Assembly (NCBI GenBank): GCA_910585855.1
Contig: CAJUGZ010000014.1
Coordinates: 1 to 29,652 of the forward strand
From: an uncultured Lachnospiraceae bacterium
Lineage (GTDB): Bacteria > Bacillota_A > Clostridia > Lachnospirales > Lachnospiraceae
Length of the DNA stretch: 29,652 bases
Reading direction: 5' to 3'
The notes under the pieces are model-generated. The model had not been told where the DNA came from and made no database searches. It was given only the letters and a program-made list of their open reading frames with translations. The position numbers and the translations under genes are program-made. Within the stretch, counting starts at the first letter, position 1. Every line of letters begins with the position of its first letter. Below, one piece after another: positions 25,542 through 29,652 of the stretch.

Positions 25542-25572
25542 TGTCCTCTCCACCAAAAACAAAACCTTTATT

Positions 25573-26205
25573 CTATTTAACAGGTTTATCCTCATCCTCC
25601 CCATCCTTTTCTTTCTCCTCTTCTGCTAAAAAAATCCACATCTGCCCATCCTCTAACTGCAGTTTCCGCATAACCTCCTGCAGCCTCTCCCGTGTCTTTT
25701 CTAGATTTTTCTCCAAATATTGTTCTTTCTCTCTCCACTTCTTTTCTTCTTTTCCTATCTGTGTCTGAGGAAAAAAAGGCATTACCCTGTCTGCCGGTTC
25801 ATTTTTCTTTTCCTTTAAAGCTTGTTTTACTCGTTTTAACAAAAGAGTCGGCTGTTTCTCTGCTTTTTCTTTATACACCAATGCACTTTTTTGTTCATTA
25901 TGTGTATTGGTATAAAAATGTCCTCCTTTTAGTTTATGATGCTTTGCAGTATCCATATGAACTTCTTTTCTATCTTCTTGTAATTCTCCCTGTTTATTTG
26001 AAGAAACAGCAAAAGTAACCTCTTTTTTTCGATTCACTCCAAATGATATTATGCCTTCCCCACTTTCTAAGCGCATCACTTCTTTTGAAACCGCATGTTC
26101 CTTTTTTTCTTTCTCCCGCTCGGTATAACCAGCCATACCCTTTTTTGAAGTTTCCCGCTCCCTAAGTCTGGCATTGGAATTCTTTTGATATTTTTCATAT
26201 TCCAT
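25573..26205 (-). CDS. Charged coiled-coil protein of unknown function
   Basis: I do not recognise this 210-aa protein. It is very rich in Lys and Glu, has no signal peptide or membrane segment, and ends in a predicted coiled coil (about residues 150-190, EKKWREKEQYLEKNLEKTRE) and an acidic tail. The N-terminal 60 residues include GMAGYTEREKEKK, then a short hydrophobic patch GIISFGV and VTFAVSS. It stands alone between the ATPase and sheath modules with palindromes on both sides (D and E). The ATG at 26203-26205 has no clear ribosome binding site; an internal ATG at residue 24 (GGG just before) is an alternative. Candidate roles are cargo, a cargo adaptor or an assembly regulator; none can be shown from sequence. 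Confidence 0.6.
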   Translation of the reverse strand: MEYEKYQKNSNARLRERETSKKGMAGYTEREKEKKEHAVSKEVMRLESGEGIISFGVNRKKEVTFAVSSNKQGELQEDRKEVHMDTAKHHKLKGGHFYTNTHNEQKSALVYKEKAEKQPTLLLKRVKQALKEKKNEPADRVMPFFPQTQIGKEEKKWREKEQYLEKNLEKTRERLQEVMRKLQLEDGQMWIFLAEEEKEKDGEDEDKPVK

Positions 26206-26558
26206 TCAAATTGCCGTTACTAAAAACTTTTAAAAAGTTATAAACTTTTATGTTTCAAAAGTTTTTTCTCACTTTTTATTTTGTTACTCGTTTTACAGTA
26301 ATATTTTCCTTTCTTATTTTTTTCATATTCTCTTAATATAGAACGTTGCAACCTGCATTTTATCTATAATTCTTTCATTCTGGAACATACAGCCGAAAGC
26401 CAAAGGGAGTGCTATGCAGGGTCATCATTTCCCGTCGGCACTTAGGTGCTGTCTTTTAGCACCTTATGTGTCCGCTACGAGGAAATGCTAAGCGCAAGCG
26501 GGCCCGGAATAGCACTCCCTTTGGCTTTCGGCGTCCTCACTGAAACCCCTAAAAATAC
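26206..26558. other. Gene-free spacer between ATPase gene and 210-aa gene
   Basis: It holds palindrome E and about 185 nt of AT-rich sequence with several short AAAAGTTT/AAACTTTT inverted runs (26225-26275). I see no convincing promoter or terminator; the inverted runs may form a weak hairpin in the leader of the 210-aa gene. Confidence 0.4.
26392..26532 (+). repeat. Family 1 palindromic repeat, copy E
   Basis: A perfect 24-bp outer stem (26392-26415 with 26509-26532) encloses the inner hairpin AGGTGCT-GTCTTTT-AGCACCT and the tetraloop GC-GCAA-GC. The flanks are CATACA and GTCC. The right end is 26 nt from the stop of the ATPase gene, in the same orientation as A, B and D relative to the gene in front. 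Confidence 0.92.
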
Positions 26559-28490
26559 CTATAATGAAATATCCTCCAAATAACAGTAATACTCTCCCAA
26601 TTCCTCCTTTGTTACCACCTTTCCGCTTTTTGCCAATTCCTGAATCACTGCCTTTAAAAGCTGTTTCATTCCTACCGCTTTTTTCTCCGAAGCCGCATAA
26701 AACGCCGCATTTAAAATAACATTTTTAATATGACTTCCCGAAAGCCGAAACCGATTTGATAAAAACTCAAAATCAATCTCTTTTTCACGGGGAAGTTCCT
26801 TTGGAAAACCTGCCTCCCATATCTTTTTTCGATATCTGGCATCCGGCAGCGGAAACTCAATACAAAATTTTATCCGCCTTTTAAAGGCTTCGTCCATATT
26901 TTGCTGATAATTGCTTGCCAGTATCACAATGCCACTATGCTCCTCCATCTTCTGCAACAAATAAGCAGCCTCCATATTATTATATCTGTCATTCGCCTCC
27001 TTTACTTCTGTACGCTTACTAAACAGTACATCTGCCTCATCAAAAAAAAGAATCCCCTGCGATTTTTCTGCTTCTTCAAAAATCTCATTTAAATTTTTTT
27101 CGGTTTCACCTATATATTTGCTGACAATACAAGGAAGATTGACCTTATAAAGTTCTAGTCCGACTTCCTTTGCAATAATCTCTGCTGCCATTGTTTTTCC
27201 TGTTCCGGGCGCACCATAAAACAACATAGACAGCCCTTTTCCATAAGAAATTTTCTGATTAAATCCCCAAACTTCATAGATCTGATGCTGATACTTTACC
27301 TGATTGCAGGCATCCTTTAAAAAATCAATCTGCTGTTTTGGAAGAATCAAATCCTCCCAATTATAAAAACACTCCACCTTTTTTGCTCTTTTTCCAAGAC
27401 TATGCTCTAACTGTAAAAAACATCCCTTTAATAAATTTTCGTTTCCTTTCTTCTGCTCACTCGCCCATTCCGATGCCTGCCGCATCTGTTTTGGAGTAAA
27501 GAAAAACCGTTCTGCCAGCCTTTCTGCTTCCTCTAAATCCTCCAAACCATACTCCTGCACAATAAAACGCCAAAGTTCTTTTCTTTCTTTTACAGAAGGA
27601 ACTCCAAAGAAAATAACCTGTTTTTTTACCCAAATATCAGGCAGTTTCGGATACTCCTCCCAAGAAAAAAGAAGATAGAGATAATTTGATAAATCCAATA
27701 TCTGTTTTAAAAATTCCAGAAAAACAGAGTTCTCTCTCCATTGCTCCTGATAATCTGCCACACATACCACTGCCTGATGCAAAATCAATTCAAACAAAAG
27801 CTCCTCTGCTCTGTCTTTTTGTTCTATAAATCCCTCAAAAAAAAGCATTGCCAATATATGATCCTGCTTCCTTTCATACTGACATACCGCACTTTTCTTT
27901 CCTGTCCCCTCTCTGCCATACAGACAAAAAATTCCCTTTCTCTCCTTTGACAACTCCTCTGTTTCCAATTTATTTTTTCCGTAATAGGGCAAATCCTCTC
28001 CTTGTGGATAATAAAAAAATACACTGTCCGAAAAAAGCAGATTTTCCCATTCTCCTTTTAATAAAAAATCCACAATCCGCTCTCTTAACTCCCAATAAAT
28101 ACCCTTCCCCTCTAAAAAAAATCGAGCCAATGTTCTTTTTTTACTTAACCATGCATATCCGGCAAAATTTCCGCTTGATGCAGAATAGACACGGCACACA
28201 AAAGAAAAAGAAATCGGCAAATTTCCATGTTCCAGCCAATGATAAAATGATTGAAACCCTATACAAACCTTTGGTAAAAGCAAAACATGCAGATAATATA
28301 CTTCAAACTCATCCAAAGAAAATAAATTCTCCAAATAAGAAAGCCTTTCATATGCCGCCCGATCTACCAAAAGAAATGTTTCTTCTGCCCTTAAAAAATC
28401 TTCCCACTCCTTTGTTATCTTCCTGTCAATAAAACAAAGAAAACGATTCTTTTCTTCCCTTACCAACGTATGCCAGCCGTCCCTTTCCAT
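26559..28490 (-). CDS. AAA+ ATPase, Afp15/Pvc15-like, with degenerate first ATPase domain
   Basis: This 643-aa protein has a C-terminal AAA+ module with Walker A GAPGTGKT (426-433), Walker B ILFFDEAD (480-487), sensor 1 ASNYQQN (about 526-532) and the arginine pair RR (538-539). Residues 192-199 (GREGTGKK) look like a remnant Walker A of a first, degenerate ATPase domain (about 180-340), and residues 1-180 form a further N-terminal domain. In Afp and PVC loci the equivalent ATPase is needed for assembly; its exact substrate is not settled. The ATG directly abuts GAGGAG, with AAAGGG about ten bases upstream as the more usable site. The start is 5 nt behind the regulator's stop, so the two are co-transcribed. 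That gene order is reversed from Afp, where the ATPase is near the end. Confidence 0.9.
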   Translation of the reverse strand: MERDGWHTLVREEKNRFLCFIDRKITKEWEDFLRAEETFLLVDRAAYERLSYLENLFSLDEFEVYYLHVLLLPKVCIGFQSFYHWLEHGNLPISFSFVCRVYSASSGNFAGYAWLSKKRTLARFFLEGKGIYWELRERIVDFLLKGEWENLLFSDSVFFYYPQGEDLPYYGKNKLETEELSKERKGIFCLYGREGTGKKSAVCQYERKQDHILAMLFFEGFIEQKDRAEELLFELILHQAVVCVADYQEQWRENSVFLEFLKQILDLSNYLYLLFSWEEYPKLPDIWVKKQVIFFGVPSVKERKELWRFIVQEYGLEDLEEAERLAERFFFTPKQMRQASEWASEQKKGNENLLKGCFLQLEHSLGKRAKKVECFYNWEDLILPKQQIDFLKDACNQVKYQHQIYEVWGFNQKISYGKGLSMLFYGAPGTGKTMAAEIIAKEVGLELYKVNLPCIVSKYIGETEKNLNEIFEEAEKSQGILFFDEADVLFSKRTEVKEANDRYNNMEAAYLLQKMEEHSGIVILASNYQQNMDEAFKRRIKFCIEFPLPDARYRKKIWEAGFPKELPREKEIDFEFLSNRFRLSGSHIKNVILNAAFYAASEKKAVGMKQLLKAVIQELAKSGKVVTKEELGEYYCYLEDISL

Positions 28491-28495
28491 CTCCT

Positions 28496-29281
28496 CTATT
28501 CCCTTTCAAATAATGATAAATACACTTTATTTAAATTTTTATTAATCTTTACACCAAATTCTGTATCCAGCAATTCCTTAATTCTCTCATACTCTTTCAC
28601 CGCTTTTTTCCCTTCCCCCATTTTTATGTAACAAATAATCAGCCACTCAGACAGTGCTTCCGAATAATTATCAATCGAAATCCCCTTTTTTAAAAGCAGT
28701 TCCGCTTCCTCATACTGCTGCCGCTCAATCAGCCTCTTTGAAAATTCCCGAACCTTTTTTAAATACCGACACTCCATTTCCTCCCGATACTCTATCAGCC
28801 AGCTTCCGTCCATTCCCTCCATATACCTCCCCGTATAAAGAGTCACCAGTTCCTCTATCTCCTTTTGACCTATTTTTGTATCGTCTCCTTTTTCTATAAT
28901 CTGACTGACTCTCTTATAATCCGAATCCACCTTTTCTATATCCAAATAATATAAATTCCCTGACTTTTTTATCAAATCTGGAAAACCTGCCTGTGCCAAC
29001 TCCCTGCGCAAATACGACAATGTCGTATAAAACAATGATTTTGCACTCCCTGCATTTTTATTTTCCCACAATATATCTGTAATTTTAACGCTGCTAACTC
29101 CTTCTCCCTGCCTCGAAAACAAATAAGCCAAAAGCTCCGCACACTTTTTAGTTCTCCAAACTAACAGTTTCTCTGCTGATGCATAAAAATCCCCAAAACA
29201 TTTCATAAAAAGCCTTTCTCCCCCTTCCCTGCCTTTCTTTTCCTCTACTTCTATCCCCTTATCTATCATTTTTTCTCTCAT
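28496..29281 (-). CDS. SARP/BTAD-type transcriptional regulator
   Basis: This 261-aa protein has an OmpR/PhoB-type winged helix at about residues 26-114 (MKCFGDFYASAEKLLVWRTK, ELLAYLFSRQGEGV, SLFYTTLSYLRREL, KKSGNLYYLD), followed by a bacterial transcriptional activation domain with TPR-like helices (about 118-261: GRYMEGMDGSWLIEYREEME, EEAELLLKKGISIDNYSEAL and then MGEGKKAVKEYERI). There is no receiver domain, so control is not by direct phosphorylation. The ATG has GGAGG eight bases upstream; the Met at residue 26 lacks one. As first gene of the locus and adjacent to the ATPase, it is the likely local activator of the system; BTAD regulators usually bind direct repeats near promoters. Confidence 0.88.
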   Translation of the reverse strand: MREKMIDKGIEVEEKKGREGGERLFMKCFGDFYASAEKLLVWRTKKCAELLAYLFSRQGEGVSSVKITDILWENKNAGSAKSLFYTTLSYLRRELAQAGFPDLIKKSGNLYYLDIEKVDSDYKRVSQIIEKGDDTKIGQKEIEELVTLYTGRYMEGMDGSWLIEYREEMECRYLKKVREFSKRLIERQQYEEAELLLKKGISIDNYSEALSEWLIICYIKMGEGKKAVKEYERIKELLDTEFGVKINKNLNKVYLSLFERE

Positions 29282-29328
29282 ATTTGTTTCCTCCAGCAGA
29301 ACCTCTACATTAATTAAATACCTTTTTT

Positions 29329-29356
29329 ATTATAACACAATCCAACTTTCCCACAA
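29329..29356 (-). promoter_or_regulatory. Extended -10 promoter of the regulator-ATPase operon
   Basis: On the minus strand TGTTATAAT gives a perfect -10 (TATAAT, 29329-29334) with an extended TGn. A weak -35 (TTGTGG, 29351-29356) lies 16 nt upstream. It stands about 48 nt before the regulator's start codon, with GGAGG in between. A perfect extended -10 with a poor -35 fits housekeeping sigma with activator help. Confidence 0.65.
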
Positions 29357-29405
29357 ACCATTCTTAAAAATAAAATAAATTTATCCTGTTTCTATCTTCT
29401 ATTCG

Positions 29406-29530
29406 ACTTCTGAAGATAGGATACTTTCACCGAACGCCAGAGTCAGTTTGCTCCTGTCCTTTGTCTGCTCCGCTCCAAATGCTAAGAAAGGACAGGAGCA
29501 AACCGCCCCTCGCTAAATAGCGGTAGAAGT
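29406..29530 (+). repeat. Right-edge stem-loop element related to the structured repeats
   Basis: A perfect 17-bp stem, GTTTGCTCCTGTCCTTT (29446-29462) with 29487-29503, encloses GTCTGCTCCGCTCCAAATGCTAAG. That loop shares the AAATGCTAAG block and the TCCGCT block with family 1, and the TGCTCCGCTCC block with the right part of family 2 copy 1. CGCTA-AA-TAGCG (29511-29522) follows, and ACTTCT/AGAAGT (29406-29411 with 29525-29530) can close the whole. The left side carries CGAACGCCAGAG, the counterpart of CTCTGGCGTCCGG in copy 1. Nothing else recognisable lies between here and the window end. Confidence 0.65.
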
Positions 29531-29652
29531 TATATTTTATTACATTATTACAGAACAAGTCCTCCGCAAAGTTTAGACACCATTCTTTTTTTGTTCTGGG
29601 ATCAAGAAACAGCCAGATTCGAAAACGGTGGGCAGACTGCAGTGACTTTGGA

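Larger units (their letters stand above)
24811..25572. other. Gene-free spacer upstream of the sheath gene
   Basis: This ~760-nt stretch has no supported gene. It contains palindromes C (25046-25186) and D (25404-25541) and AT-rich sequence. A perfect AAGGAGGT ribosome binding site lies at 24862-24869, but no standard start codon follows it at usable distance. TATGAT on the minus strand at 24948-24953 is a weak -10 candidate for a sheath promoter, without a convincing -35. Given the distance from the upstream gene, a separate sheath promoter is likely but not located with confidence. Confidence 0.5.

Noticed and set aside
26206..26390. Promoter for the 210-aa gene in the AT-rich spacer
   Set aside because: Several TATA-like hexamers exist but none has a -35 at proper spacing; base composition alone would give these matches.
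7937..29281. Prophage or phage tail-like bacteriocin (R-type) locus
   Set aside because: There are no head, packaging, integrase, holin or endolysin genes, and the AAA+ ATPase, DUF4255 terminator, LysM adaptor and two J-like proteins are the eCIS set.

Overview
This window holds one large contractile injection system (CIS) locus of the extracellular/Afp-like (eCIS) lineage, from a low-GC Gram-positive bacterium. Clostridia, probably Lachnospiraceae-like, is my inference. It rests on AT-rich codon use, strong AGGAGG-type ribosome binding sites, GTG/ATG starts and the type of regulator. All 21 genes I support lie on the minus strand, so transcription runs from right to left. There are no capsid, portal, terminase, integrase or lysis genes and no TssJ/L/M genes. 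It is therefore not a prophage or a classical type VI secretion system.

Layout in transcription order. (1) Control module, 29281-26559: a SARP/BTAD-type regulator behind an extended -10 promoter, then an Afp15-like AAA+ ATPase. (2) A lone, highly charged 210-aa protein of unknown role at 26205-25573. (3) Sheath-tube module, 24810-16589: sheath, tube protein 1, an intrinsic terminator/attenuator, a tail-assembly-chaperone-like protein, a DUF6760-like 60-aa protein, tube protein 2, and a 1612-aa repetitive coiled-coil protein sitting where phages keep the tape measure. (4) Inner baseplate module, 15985-7937: LysM adaptor, gpD-like hub, gpV/VgrG-like spike, gp25-like protein and two J-like wedge proteins. 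(5) Outer module, 7718-255: tail protein I, a 584-aa eCIS accessory protein with a C-terminal Ig-like domain, a pseudokinase-like single-pass membrane protein, a 22-MORN-repeat single-pass membrane protein with an acidic tail, a DUF4255 (Afp16/Pvc16-like) tail terminator and an Ig-fold protein.

The modules are separated by repeats. Five copies of a ~140-bp nearly perfect palindrome (family 1) have covarying stems and a GNRA-type tetraloop that varies only within the GNRA rule. Four of the five sit 12-31 nt behind a stop codon, all in the same orientation. Two copies of a second structured repeat (family 2) sit in the LysM upstream gap and at the left edge of the window. A third, related stem-loop lies at the right edge.

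The most unusual biology is the pair of adjacent single-pass membrane proteins (pseudokinase-like and MORN) inside the structural operon. It suggests a CIS that docks at, or is assembled on, the cytoplasmic membrane rather than one simply released by lysis. No PAAR tip, no obvious tail fibre and no recognisable toxin gene is present. All functional statements come from family recognition by eye; no database search was run.
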